Shown in pieces: positions 22,095 to 34,052 of a DNA stretch of 64,000 nt. The number at the start of each line of letters is the position of its first letter. Within the stretch, counting starts at the first letter, position 1. The DNA lies in assembly GCA_023678885.1 (NCBI GenBank), contig CM042998.1, forward strand, positions 2,607,820 to 2,671,819, given 5' to 3'. The notes below the pieces were generated by a model. It saw nothing but the letters and a program-made list of their open reading frames with translations, ran no database searches and was not told the DNA's origin. Position numbers and translations under genes: made by a program. The stretch comes from Pogostemon cablin. Its lineage: Eukaryota > Streptophyta > Magnoliopsida > Lamiales > Lamiaceae.

Positions 22095-22644
22095 TACTCC
22101 CTCCGTCTCATGAATGTTGTTATGTTTACTGTTTGCGCAGAGATTAAAGAGTATTGTATTTTAAATGTGGAGAAAGTCCTTTGTGAGACTGTCTAACGTG
22201 AGACTACTTTTAAATTTCTTAAATAATTACCACTTTTTATTAAAGATATGATCATTTTTTGTTAAAAATATTATTATTTTTTAATTAAACTACAAATTGT
22301 TCATGAAATAATTAAGTGCACTATTATCACTTTTTATTAATTCAAATATCACTTTTTATACTAAAATATTATCACTTTTTATCTGTCTCACGAAAGTCAT
22401 CCTATATAACGTATCACACAAATATTTGACTTTAATGTGTAGTGGGTGAGAGAAATAATATTTTAATATATAGTATTTAGTTGTGTGAATATAGTGTTGT
22501 GGGCCCCATAAAAATTTTAATTATTTTGTGTGAGTCATATTTAATTATTTTATATGAATCTAATCTATAAAAAAAATGTTATATTATTTGTGTGATGCGT
22601 TTTTTAGTAATAAAATGCAACAATAAGCATGGACAGAGGGAGTA
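22095..22644. mobile_element. Stowaway-like MITE with a GTGAGAC-type MITE inside
   Basis: Outer ends TACTCCCTCCGTCTCATG and CATGGACAGAGGGAGTA. The body is interrupted at about 22161 and resumes at about 22431 with TTTAATGTGTAGTGGGTGAG. Confidence 0.72.
22161..22430. mobile_element. MITE of the GTGAGAC / AAAGTGATAA family
   Basis: Left part GTCCTTTGTGAGACTGTCTAA, right part TATCTGTCTCACGAAAGTCATCC; the inverted GTGAGAC/GTCTCAC ends define it. The body holds ATTATCACTTTTTAT several times. Family mates are at 34663, 46107, 47199 and 52601. Confidence 0.62.
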
Positions 22645-24088
22645 AATTGTATGCACGGGGCCCTTTAATACTAAAATAAAATATATGAGTGCACGTTGTG
22701 TCTCCAGAAGCTCAAGAAATCAACTTTTTTATATAAGAGTTGGTGTCTTGTATGCTTGGGCGCACAATATATTTAAAATTGTAACATTTTATTCTAAAAA
22801 GTATACACTTTATTAATTCATAAAAGGCACGACATATAAATCTCTTATCCTTTTACTCTTACATGTACCGGCCTTTAAAATTTTGTTACAATACATTTAA
22901 AATTAGTTTATTAATATTTACTGGTCAAGATTAATAATTAAAATTACTAAAATTTAATTAATTAAATAAAAATAATATTTAGCGTGAAATAAATAAATTA
23001 AATTAAGCAAAGAAAAAAATTAATAACATATTAATAATAAAATTAAAAGAATATTTTAAAGTAAAAATTATAATATATATATATATATTAATAGTATAAT
23101 TTTTTTTAAATAAATTATCTTACATTTATTCAACCATATATAGAAAATATTACTAATACAAAAAGAAATGAGGGCCCATAAAGTAAATTAATGTGAATTG
23201 ATTGGTAGTCAAGTGCTTTCAATAGTATTTAATTGATTGATGGTCAATTAATACTAATAAAGTTTAAAGATACAGATTGATTTTTCATAACCATCTAATT
23301 TGAAAAATCAAACATATATAGGATAGTATTAATCAGTGTAGAATTAGTTAAGGTCATAAAAAAATAACCTCAATATTAATTGTGAGATACCTTCACATAA
23401 TTAAGTGTAAATATGCTTTATTCCATCTCAAAAAATATTACTCCTTTCATTTTAAAAAATTCATATTTATATTATGTCATTATAATATAAATAAATGTAA
23501 TTTTTTTATAGAATAAGATTAGTCATTTATGAAATGTCAAGTGCTAAAATGAAAAGTAACTCTCGTCAAAAGAATTATAGTATTGTTTATGTATTAATTA
23601 ATTAATATTATTCTTTATTTTATAGGGTAACAACGTCACATAAAAAATTGAGTGTGTCACATTAAAAGTAACATTAAACTTTGCAAAAGAATATAAACAG
23701 ATATCATGCCCTATCACAAACAATTTATAATCATATTATTTTTTCAATATCCTCAAAACTAGAAAGTTTAACTTGTTCTGCTATATTTTAACTCTTTTTT
23801 TTTTCATAAGAATATTTAATTAGCTTTAAATTAACATATAATAATAATAATTAAAAAATTAATACATTACATAAAGATTTACGTAAGGAAAAAAATTGAA
23901 AAATTAAGAAAAATATCAATTAAAAAGGGAAATTTTTTATATAGTGATCCAATTTTTAGTTTATATCTCAATTTTGGACTCCATTTTAGAGGTGTTTTAT
24001 TCGAAAATTCAAATTTTACTTTTTTTTCTCAAATAAAAGGTTGTAGTAATTTTATTTTTTTCCAAATTCAATATATATTGTAGAATGA
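22645..24088. other. AT-rich intergenic sequence
   Basis: No gene is visible. 22735-22830 belongs to the GTGTCTTGTATGC..GGGCGCACAA repeat family, and a short (AT)n run lies near 23072. A segment near 23925-24080 (AAATTTTTTATATAGTGATCC, then TTTTTTTCTCAAATAAAAGG) recurs in related form at about 43200-43630. Confidence 0.45.
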
Positions 24089-24362
24089 TATTCCCTTCGT
24101 CCCACACCATGCTTCCCATTTATTGTACCACGTTGTTTAAGAAGAGTTGTATTTTTTGACCAAATTTGTTGACTTTTGAGTGTATTGTAGTATTTTTAGG
24201 TAATTAAAGTAATGTTATGTGTGTGAAAAATGATTGACAAATTTGAAATAAAAGTAACTTTTGAGGTTGTTGGATAAAATATTTTTTTTTTTGGAGTGTG
24301 AAGGGTGGTGTGGGACGGACGAATAAGGAAAGTGTGAAGGGTGATGTGGGACGGAGGGAGTA
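24089..24362. mobile_element. Stowaway-like MITE (long subfamily)
   Basis: Left end TATTCCCTTCGTCCCACACC, right end GTGGGACGGAGGGAGTA. A short direct repeat (GTGTGAAGGGTGRTGTGGGACGGA) lies next to the right end. Confidence 0.75.
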
Positions 24363-24766
24363 ATATTTTTATATCATCTTATATGACTTTAAATGAAAAA
24401 ATAAATTTTATAGCATGTTATAAATATATATATATATATGATAAAAAGTGAGACCTGATTTGATAAAAATAAAACTACATTTAAATTTTATATCGAAACA
24501 CTCATAAAATCAAGTCTACATTTGAGACTAAACTATTTTATGTCTTTGTATGAAATTTAAAATCATCAAAAAATAATATTTATTTAATAAAATTTTAACT
24601 TTAGTCAATTAAAATAAATAATCAATCAAAATTAACTAATTCTCATATTTGAACTTTATAAACATTGAAATTCGTCAAATCAAATATATTAATTTTTAAT
24701 TAATCATGTTATTTTAATTATTTAAAAATAAAATTAATATGCAAACACTTATCATGGATAAAAATA
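24363..24766. other. AT-rich spacer
   Basis: I see no gene in this stretch. A short (AT)n run lies near 24425. Confidence 0.5.
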
Positions 24767-25024
24767 TACTCCCTTCATCCCAAAGATATTGACACACTTT
24801 CCTTTTCGGGTTGTTCAACAGAAATTGACATATTTCTTTTTTAGAACATGAGACTCACACACAAACTATTTATTTATTTATATGGGCCCACACATACACA
24901 TCACTCTCACTATTAATACAATTACTCACTACACATTAAATATTATTTCTTTCACCTCACTTTATATTAAATTATTATATTCCTTAATCTCCATGCTCAA
25001 ATTATTTCCGGGACAAAGGGAGTA
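24767..25024. mobile_element. Stowaway-like MITE
   Basis: Left end TACTCCCTTCATCCC, right end CCGGGACAAAGGGAGTA. The body has GAGACTCACACACAAAC and ACACATTAAATATTATTTC. Confidence 0.72.
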
Positions 25025-25299
25025 AATAAATAATATAATGAGTTTATTGAATACTAGTATACTAGTGTAATTTATTTATCAAGTATTATTCTTAAAATCA
25101 AGATCCATATACAAGAAGACAAAGTGAGATTGGGAAGATAGCAAGTGAGGAGGTCCACCTGAGAAGCAACTAACATGGCGAAGGAATGGCACCTTATTTC
25201 ACGCCAATACAAATTATGTGGGACACAATTTCACTTCTCAGATAAAAACATCCCATAAAACAGTCAAAAACCCAGCTATCTCCAATCAAAATGAATATC

Positions 25300-26330
25300 A
25301 TATACACCCTCCGTCCCGCCAATAGAGAGAGCACATAAGGATGTAATAAATCAAGCCTAATATTGCTATGCTTGAGTTCGATTCGAAATTTAATTTTTAG
25401 GCTTGAACTCTGTTTGTGTTTAAAATATCTAGTTCACGAACAGTTCGTGAGCTCGACTTGAAAATTTTTTGCTGAATAAATAAAATCAAACTTAAACTCG
25501 AGTTCGACTCGTTAAAATATTAGTACTAAGTTCGAGTTTAGCTTCATTCGGACTCGTTACGCTGAAAATTATTCATTTTTTAACTTTTTTTAAAATTATT
25601 TTTATAGTTTAACCATGAGATGTTATCATACAATTCTGCCCTAAAAAAATATTACATCTTCAAATCATACACAATACTAAAAAGATCATATATTTAAACA
25701 TATGATATAAAATTATAATATTTTTTTATTTTAATATTTAAAGATATTTATTTATTTATGAATATAATAAATTTAAAATTACTTCCTGACAAGCTATTGA
25801 CAAACAATTAGCGAGCTTATAAACGAACATATCGGTGAGCATGTAAATGAACACATTCACGAGCTTTCGAGCCAATCACACCTAGACTCAAGTTCGATTT
25901 GATATAAAATCGAGCTCGAAATTCATAAATGAACTCGAACAAAATTTTTATCGAATCGAAACTTGAATGAAATTGAATAGTTTGCATCGTTTACACCCCT
26001 AAGAGCACATGATAACAACTTAACACTTCCTTCGTCGCACAAATTTATGTACGTAATTGAGGGAATACATGGTAGCAACTCAACCAGATCGGGTTAGAAT
26101 ATCATATACACCCTCCGTCCCGCAAATTTATGTGTGCGGGATAGAGGGAGCACATGGTAGCAACTCAACACTCCTTCAATCCCGCGAATTTATTTGCATG
26201 GGACTGATGGAGTACATGGTAGCAACTCAACCAGATCGGGTTAGAATATCATGTATACTCCCTCCGTCCCATGAATCTATATTCGCAGGGCAGAGGGAGG
26301 ACATGGTAGCAACTCAACCAGGTGGATCGA
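25300..26330. repeat. Array of five short hairpins with a shared flank
   Basis: Five units each combine a hairpin of about 45 bp with MITE-like arms (for example CTCCCTCCGTCCC..GGGCAGAGGGAG) and the spacer CATGGTAGCAACTCAAC. Hairpins start at about 25308, 26027, 26109, 26169 and 26255. Three units also share CAGATCGGGTTAGAATATCA or part of it. The first unit is separated from the others by the MULE-like insertion at 25337-26001. It looks like tandem amplification of an end-only MITE derivative together with its flank. Confidence 0.7.
25328..26010. mobile_element. MULE-like non-autonomous element with 9-bp TSD
   Basis: The element (25337-26001, 665 bp) is flanked by perfect 9-bp repeats AGAGCACAT at 25328-25336 and 26002-26010. 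Its ends are approximately inverted (AAGGATGTAA / TTACACCCCTA). The subterminal regions are rich in GAGCTCG- and GTTCGAGT-type motifs. A 9-bp duplication is characteristic of Mutator-like elements. No transposase is seen. Confidence 0.72.
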
Positions 26331-26468
26331 AAAATATCTGATCAAGGAGAGGAAAGCTTCAAAATCAATCCCTACATTAGTCCACTCCATTATTAGTTTT
26401 GGTGAAGAGTCATGGATCTTGGTGTCATATAGGGGGCAAACACAATCTTTAATGATCTCAACTGCATT

Positions 26469-26492
26469 GGGGGGGGGGGGGGGGGGGGGGGG
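26469..26492 (+). repeat. Poly(G) homopolymer, 24 G
   Basis: An uninterrupted run of 24 G. Its length may be a sequencing or assembly approximation. Confidence 0.85.
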
Positions 26493-27347
26493 TTGTTGTT
26501 TAATGGGTTAAACATGGGAAAGTGGCCTATAAAGTTAGTGGTTATCAAGGGTAAACTGTGCGTTGAAACCAAAAGGAGCTTGCCTGCACAACATAAACAC
26601 CATCCCCTGAGAACACGTGAAGCTGTTGCTTATTGCCAAACAAACTGTTAGCATTTCTTAAACAGACAACTCATATTATACAGGTTTTATGCGAACACAA
26701 TCAAATCAGCTTTACTTGTAGATACTTTCTCTAGCCTATCCCAACCCGAAACTAGATTACGATACCCAAACGAACGAGGGTTGCACTAGGTTGAACTGGC
26801 AAGGAGGGCCTACCCTGTAGATAAAACATTATCCACAATAAAGGAGTTCGACAACGAACTAAGTGCAAAAGACTGTTGCAAGTAGATGAAGGCCTCATAC
26901 AATGGAGGCTATATTTTAATTAAAAGGTAATGGATGGTGTTTGTCAAAAGATTGGGTTTAGTGAAAGATAACAAAGAAGAAAAAACAAAAGCAAGTTGTC
27001 ATATTCAAAGTAAAAGGTGGTGGGAGTGGGGGGGTCATTTATCTATCCAACTTGCATGCAAGGTCACCCATATTTAGTGGTCTATGCATGCAGACTAGTG
27101 AACACAATTTTTATCATGGAGGAGTAGAATGGAGCACAGTGGAACAAGTGAGTTGACACTTCTATAATTGAAGTTAAGGGCCCCAAGACAAGAATGTGTG
27201 CTGGGTTTGCAAAGCTACACAATTGCATATGCTAATCTCACACACACAAACATGCACACGCGCGCGCACACGCAGATTTACACAAAGTCATCACATATTG
27301 GGGACAGAATAATGCAAGTGTAGGCAATGTAGGATACATACAGATAC

Positions 27348-27450
27348 CATCAAGCTCAACTTGAAGCGCTGCAGCCGACTGATCTTGATATCGGATTTGC
27401 TCATTCCAAAGTTGCAACAAAAACCATAGATTCTGCGTATCAGAACTGGC
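27348..27450 (-). other. Isolated exon-like open segment
   Basis: On the minus strand a good acceptor (TTTTCTTTAG) precedes a 103-nt open stretch encoding LWFLLQLWNEQIRYQDQSAA and ALQVELDG, ending at a possible donor GTATCT. The amphipathic, Gln/Glu-rich peptide looks protein-like, but I do not recognise the family and find no partner exons. It could be a gene-fragment capture or chance. Confidence 0.25.
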
Positions 27451-28269
27451 CTAAAGAAAACAAAAGTGACATCAATGCAAAGAGTGAACAGTTAATGAAA
27501 CCCTGTAGGCTTTCCATGTGAAGGGGTAAAGTAGTGGTAACCTCAGGTAATGAAACCCTGTAGGCTTTTCATTTGAAGGTAAAGTAGTGGTAATGTGGTA
27601 TCCTGTCTGTGAGCATCTTTAGAATCATTGGTTACTACTAAAGCAATTGCATTAAGGGGTCAAACAGGCCTGAAAGGCTGGAACAAGCTACGCTCATGAA
27701 AAAGTAGTCTAAACCTGTAATTGAAACTGCTAAAGACGCCTTACGGCATAGAAGCTTAATCAGGAAACCGAGCTATTGCGGAAAATCAGGTGATCGTGCC
27801 AGCCTATGACAGATGGAATAGAGACAAACGATCCAACCTAAGCGCAGAATTCCTATTCATTTAGGAAGACTAATCAGTGCATTGTATACTCCAAAATATT
27901 CAGAGCATGTTCATGACCTAAAATTTTCAGAGCATGTTCACAACCTAAAATTTTCATAGCATATTCATAATCCTAAACAACCATAAGCTAAGAATAAGTT
28001 CCGAAGTCTAAAAGCAAGATCAATGAAACGATAAATCTTCATTTTGATTATATAATGGCAATAAACTGCTTAGTAAAAGTGCAGCCATGCAAGTACATAA
28101 TACAGGACAAGCTACATAGCTCATTGATGCATATTTCAACAATTGTCTTCATATCACTCATCAGCTGACACTTATCCTAGGCACACTATCCAGAGGCCAT
28201 AACATGTCCGTCATAACCTACTTAAGTGTTACAGACAGATTTTTGGTGCAATAAAACCAAACTTCAAAA

Positions 28270-31200
28270 TTACATCGATGCAACTGGGTCTTCTGGTTCA
28301 TCCGTGGATTTCGAGAGTGATCCCTCCATCCACCTCTTCAGCATCTGTAATGCAACCTTGGGTTGATCCATGGGAACCATGTGTCCAGCATCATGTACCT
28401 ATTTTCATAATGAACTTATTAGGAAAACAAATGTGTAATTAGACTTAAATCTAAGAGTTAACATAAAAATCATTAAGAAAGAGACCTTCAAGAAACTGAG
28501 AGGTCCATGGCTAGTCAACAATCCAGCTTCAGCTCCATCAACTTCAAAAGGAACCTCAGGTGATGCTGCGAACTCCTTTTGACCACTCCACTCCATTGCA
28601 TGAACCCATCTTGAATTACCTGCTCGACATAAAGGATACAAAAATTCTCTCTTTTTAAGCATCCTTGATGAATCTTAATTTTTAATACTGAAGCTGATTC
28701 CTGAGACAAACATAATACTACTTAGATGCGGCATGAAGACATGAAGTAGCCTTACCAAGCCAGTTGCAGATTAAGTCATATTCTCCAGCATATATCAGCA
28801 GATTTATTCCGTCCTCCAATAGGGCAGGGATACCAGCTTCAAGGTTTCTCATCCAATCCATAAGCATTGCTTGGTAAACAGAAGTACTGCACGATACAAA
28901 TTCTATATCTCCAACTCCAAGCGTATCCCTCACAGGCTTCTGGTTGAGGTATTTCTCCAAGTTTGAGAAATCGTAGCATAGACTGCCGATGCACTTCTTT
29001 CTAACATCATAATACTGCAAGGCAAAAAAAAGAGTGAAACTTGAGAGGTAGGTCAGACTCTTACACTTTTAGGAAGCACATAACCACCAAAACTGTACAC
29101 AAGATGGAACTGAGAGTGGACTTTTACTTCTCTCTCAATATTCAATCATCTTTGAAATGAAGCTGATGCTCCACAATGAAGTTTAACCACTAATTGTTTG
29201 TGCCATCCAGAATCTATTATAGGCAATGAACCCAAAGATTTCTACTGCTACTATATGTAAAGGAGGAAAGATTATCCGAAGAAAGCCAAAATCATGTTAA
29301 AGATAAACAGACTAAATATAAGATCCTTACATTTATACCGTCGGCATGTGCAATAATAGAACTGAAGATTGTGTTGCAAACAAAGTATGCCGCCATACAA
29401 GACAGCGTCCCATCAGTGCCTGACACGATTCATGAAAATCATTAAATAATTGGAAGCTCTATCCACAGATATAGAGTCAGCAACATAATAGGAAAGTATA
29501 ATAGCAATTTTGTTCCTAGTAATGACTACAACAAATGAAATAACCATCCATAGAGGAAAATAGATGTGCAGAAAACCAAAATGATACTAAAGGATGGTAA
29601 CAATAGATGTGAAGTTACCGCAAAGCTTTACAGCAGCTTCACAGAGAGGCAACACCTTATTGATACGGCCATGCTCAGATTGCGTAACTACTCCCACATC
29701 AAGGGCATAATCAGCATACGCACCATACTGAATTGCTGGATCAGTGAGCCCATTCCCAATAGCAAATCCCTGTATAGTTACTTCATATAAAAAGAGAAAC
29801 ATAGGAACAAAAAGATCCTCAACATTATGCATCGAAAATTACCTTCAGATTGACATGAATTCCTTCATTCTTTTTGTTTCCTTGGTGGACACGAGAGGCA
29901 AAAGCAGGAATGTAATGTCCAGCATATGACTCTCCAGTAATGTAAAAGTCATTCTTTGCCAGGTCAGGATGCTCTTTAAAGAAAGCCTGTACAAAAAATA
30001 AAAATCAAGCAGCAAGAACTTTTATCCATTTGAATATTTCAAGTTTCCATACAATAATTTATATCTTTCTCATGCCCAATCTGATTACACCTGAAACTGT
30101 AGGAAAGATAAATGGGTACCAACCACAGTTTATGCATAGTACAAAATATTGATTTGGGGTTGCAAGCAACAAAAAACCATTACGAGGCAAAAGTAAAGCT
30201 GCATGTACCAATACATAAAACATCTATTTTAACATATCTCAATGTGCAACTAAACGATTCACTTACTGGGTTCTCCTATCTTTCTTGCTTTATTATTTCT
30301 TTTTTTCTTGATGCGCCAATTTCTTTGCCGTTGAAATTGAAAATTAGAGTGTGCTTCAAAATAAATAGCAATTATAAACCTCACATAAAATATCAATTAA
30401 GTTGTTATAATGACTATTCCAATTTCCACCAGTGAGTTCATTCCATAGGCGTGTGTAGAAGCATGCCCCATAGAGAATTCTTTTTATAGCAACTATAGAG
30501 TTTACATCTCTTTCTATATGTATAACTTGACACCAAGTCTAACTGAACAGTTAAATTTTTCTCAGTGGTGGGGAAAGATAGAGCTATCTTGGATTTGTAA
30601 TTGATGCCTTCTTTTAATTTCACTGCAATTTTCAGTGCACATAATTCTTCACAACCATAAGATAACAATGAGCAACAAGTCATTCAATAACAGGGGCTAA
30701 AAGGGAAACAAAAGACATAACTGACCTGTAAAAAGTCGTATAAGTCATCACTGACACCCTTCTCATTGTGGCGAATGTCACGTCTATCAGTACTATAGCT
30801 GAAGCCAGTTCCAATAGGTTGGTCAACAAATAAAATATTTGAAACCTGCAAAGTCATTAGAGAAGTAACACAGTTTCAAATACAATCAGTTGCAGCAGTT
30901 TCTAAAATTTGATATGAGGAAAGATGGGTATTGAATTACAAAAATCCAAATCCAGCAAAAGAAATCAAATATGCAACAACATCTTAGAGCACAACACATC
31001 TTAAAATTAATAAAAACAAAGGCTAACAATGTAATGATTTTACAATAATCATCAGAATGAATAACTAACTTTTTTTAAATTTGCACAGTACCTGATCCCA
31101 TCCATATTCATTCCATACAAGAGAGAGATTATCTGCAATTGTGAAAGGTCCATTTTCATATAAAAGAGCCATCTCACTGCTGCAACCAGGGCCACCAGTC

Positions 31201-32753
31201 AACCAAATGACAACAGGGTCCATTGTGCTATTGCGTGATTCAAAGAAGAAGTAAAACATCCTGCAATCATGATCACCAGCAAAGATTTAATTAGAACACC
31301 AAGTACTGTGAGAATTAGATTTTCTGAAGTGTTTAAATATACAACTCTTAATCATAACCTTTAGGGTATCAATCAGAAAATGAAGATTGACTTTATATTC
31401 TGCGTGTCGCCTACATCAATAAGTTGAAAAATGAAAATAGAAATCCTTTGTTTACAGTTTCATTTAAGCTGGGGACTTCAGGATCAAGAATAATCAGGAA
31501 GATACTGGCATTAAAAAAGCAAGAGCAACCAGCTTAGATTGGAAGAAAGTTCCCCTTGCAAAAATAATAATGTCATACGCGTACATAATACCAGCATATA
31601 ACTTAAAGCTATAAGCAGAGGTTTAGGAATATTCACACATGGGATTTCTTATGTAATTTTCGTGTATCATCTCATATATACCAGTCATACAACACGTATG
31701 AGAGATGATGAAATCAAACTATTGCGCCGGACAGAGGGAGTATGATATATACTTTCTTTTTAGGGTATAATTTCCTTCTCTTTCCCACGTGTATGTAATA
31801 TCAGCATATCAAGCTTATTGCTAAAATATAGGCAGAGATATAGGAATATTCAAAAGCGGAATTAATTGTGTCGTTTACTAGCTAAATGATTGACGTGTAC
31901 AAGAAATGATGAAATCCGACCCTTTTCTTATGATTTATGCTTTCCTTATATGGTATAATTTCCTCCTCTATCTTATATGTCACTCATCCAACTAGGAAGT
32001 ATGCATGATACACCACAGTGCTACCAGAATCACCACGTCAACTTAGTTGGTGAAATTCCATCGGAAACATAGCAGTAACATAACAATATGGAGATACTCG
32101 AGATGGACACAGAAAGACGTGCCTTAGCTTCATGAAAAGCAAGAAGATCGAAGACATTTCTGATATAGCGTCGGCCTCGCAAGACGCAAAATCGCATAAT
32201 ACAAGACAAAATACAAGGTGCATAACATAGATTCGAAACCAAACAATTAATCAAAATCATAAAAAAAAAACTAAAATCATTTAATCCACTAATACGATCA
32301 CACACCAATAAATTGCTTGCCACAACAAATACCAACACATTTTCACTGCACAAATTAATTGACAATAAATCGAAGAGAAAAATAAAATTAAATTAAACCT
32401 CTTAACCAAATATTTAATGAAACGAACCTAGCGCCATGAGAATGCTGAATGTTATAGTAACCGGCATGGTGACCTAGTTCCTCAGCTGAAACACCACTAG
32501 GATCGACCAAATTCGGGAACTTAAATCTCCTCTCGACGATCTTCTGAGCGTCGGAAATGGAGGCATTGACGATGTTAACTGGCCGGCTGGGGAACAAATT
32601 GAGTTCGCGAATCAGACTCTCAGCCGAAATCGACGGCAAATTCGGCGGCCCGCGGAGCAAAGCGACGACAGAGGGGATGGGAGTGACGATGAGGAGGAGG
32701 AGAAAGATGGAGAGGAAACCTATCGAGAAGGAATTCATTTTCTTCGATTCCAC
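28270..32753 (-). CDS. Serine carboxypeptidase-like protein, SCPL48/49 type
   Basis: S10-family peptidase that removes C-terminal residues, probably in the secretory or vacuolar system. Nine exons: 32753-32428, 31260-31092, 30845-30726, 29986-29843, 29769-29619, 29419-29331, 29014-28756, 28619-28486 and 28398-28270. All junctions are GT-AG and in phase, giving 506 aa, close to the 516 aa of Arabidopsis SCPL49. The N-terminus has a signal peptide (FLSIFLLLLIVTPIPSVVA) and a propeptide-like region with LIRELNLFPSRPVN. Catalytic features: WLTGGPGCSS (oxyanion hole, about 128-137), GESYAGHY with Ser225, YAGEYDLICNWLG with Asp413, DAGHMVPMDQP with His470. VDQPIGTGFSY and the YYDVRKKCIGSLCYDFSN block mark the carboxypeptidase III subgroup. 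The ATG at 32753 is the first in frame; a second Met follows five codons later. It appears intact. Confidence 0.95.
31585..31990. repeat. Old direct duplication in SCPL intron 1 with MITE remnant
   Basis: Two diverged copies of about 200 bp (about 31587-31785 and 31797-31990) share CAGCATAT..AGCAGAG.TTTAGGAATATTC, GATGATGAAATC and GGTATAATTTCCT blocks. The first copy also contains a MITE-like right end (CGGACAGAGGGAGTA, about 31728-31742). Confidence 0.55.
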
Positions 32754-32763
32754 AACACGTGCT

Positions 32764-32810
32764 CTTCTTCCCTTCCCTTCCCTTCCCTTCCCTTTCCTTT
32801 CCTTTCCTTT
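32764..32810 (-). repeat. Polypurine tract (GGGAA/GGAAA)n in SCPL 5' leader
   Basis: Repeated CCCTT then CCTTT units on the plus strand lie between the TATA-like element and the start codon. Confidence 0.7.
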
Positions 32811-32820
32811 GATATTTATA
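32811..32820 (-). promoter_or_regulatory. Putative TATA box of SCPL gene
   Basis: TATAAATATC on the minus strand, 58 nt upstream of the ATG at 32753. Confidence 0.5.
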
Positions 32821-32822
32821 GC

Positions 32823-34052
32823 TTTTTATATCGCGAAAAATGTAAAGTGTATTGGGGCCCACCAGCGGTGAGGTGGCATGTTGACTCGTTATAGTCGTGA
32901 ACCAAGATAGTGGCTACCGATTTGGGACACGTGTCCCAATAGCTAAAATATGAGTGCTATTGTTATTTAGGAGTATTTATTAATTAATTGAAAATATTAA
33001 TTGAAGTGAGCAAATAATTTTTGGAATATTAGTTTTGGTGCGATGCCAATAAATTTTACATGGAATTAAACTAAATAAAACATGACAGTGGTCAAAAGAT
33101 GCCATAGATTCCTACGCTTATTAGGTAACTAATTCGAATATCACAATTTAAGCTTTGTTCGATTAAAGCACGTTATACCTAGAATGTCTTTATTAGTGTC
33201 ATCTACCTCTTGAATTCCTTACGAAGGAGGGGAATGTTTTAATAAACATTGTAAGATAACATTACTACAAATAGTACTCCCAATTTTATTGTTTACTTGG
33301 ACACAGAAATTAAGAAAAAATGAGTATATATATATATATATATATATCAAAAACACGTGTATAAAAAGAGTTTACCGTGTAAACTCGATAGTTCCTCTTC
33401 CACTCCTATACTTATATTATATTTATCTCTTATATATTTTTATGTATTGTTAGGGTGTTTAAATTCAGATGGTTTATGAAAAATCAATTTACAAAAGACT
33501 AACTCCTAAATTTATACTCTATATTTCACACTTCTCCTTTTTATCAGTTGCAAAGAATATTTCATACTTCACTCTTACTAAAATTGGTAAAGATACACTA
33601 TAATAATTACTAATCTTACACTTATCCCAACATATATAATACAAACTTTTTCACACATCCCAACAAATCTACACACCTTTAAATACGTGAAATACATTAC
33701 CGGACAAGGGAGTATTTCTCAAAATTATACACTTACATGTTATAAATAAAATATCAAATTACATGCTTTCTACATCGTACAGCATTTTTACAACAACAAG
33801 AACTGGAAAATTGAAAAAAACATCACGTGTACCATATTCAAGGATAAGTATAATGTATGAATAATTTCGTATATGACTACGTATTTGCTCCTCTTCTTAT
33901 TGAGTATGAGAAGTGCCATAATGTGTATACGTACGTATGATGCATGATTATTTTCGTATACGTATAGTTGCTCATCTTCGAACATTGAGGGACAGACAAT
34001 TAAAGTGAATTCACTGTAATCACCATCATCAAATGACCTCAATAAGATTTAT
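32823..34052. other. Intergenic region between SCPL and Gag1-like genes
   Basis: No gene is visible. It holds an (AT)n run at about 33326-33347 and a MITE-like right end (CCGGACAAGGGAGTA) near 33700-33714 whose left end is unclear. Confidence 0.5.

Larger units (their letters stand above)
26331..28269. other. Intergenic region 3' of SCPL, with small tandem repeats
   Basis: This stretch is less AT-rich than most of the window, but I see only one exon-like segment (27348-27450, listed separately). It holds a G24 homopolymer (26469-26492), a (CA)n/(CG)n tract at about 27240-27272, a 55-bp tandem duplication from 27493, and three 27-bp units from about 27900. The last few hundred bases probably include the SCPL 3' untranslated region. 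Confidence 0.5.

Noticed and set aside
25300..26330. CRISPR-like repeat-spacer array
   Set aside because: The genome is a plant; the repeats are hairpins of MITE ends with a shared flank, unequal spacing and a transposon between them.
26469..26492. Functional G-quadruplex
   Set aside because: A single homopolymer of 24 G could fold that way, but its exact length is doubtful in raw assemblies and no gene context supports a role.
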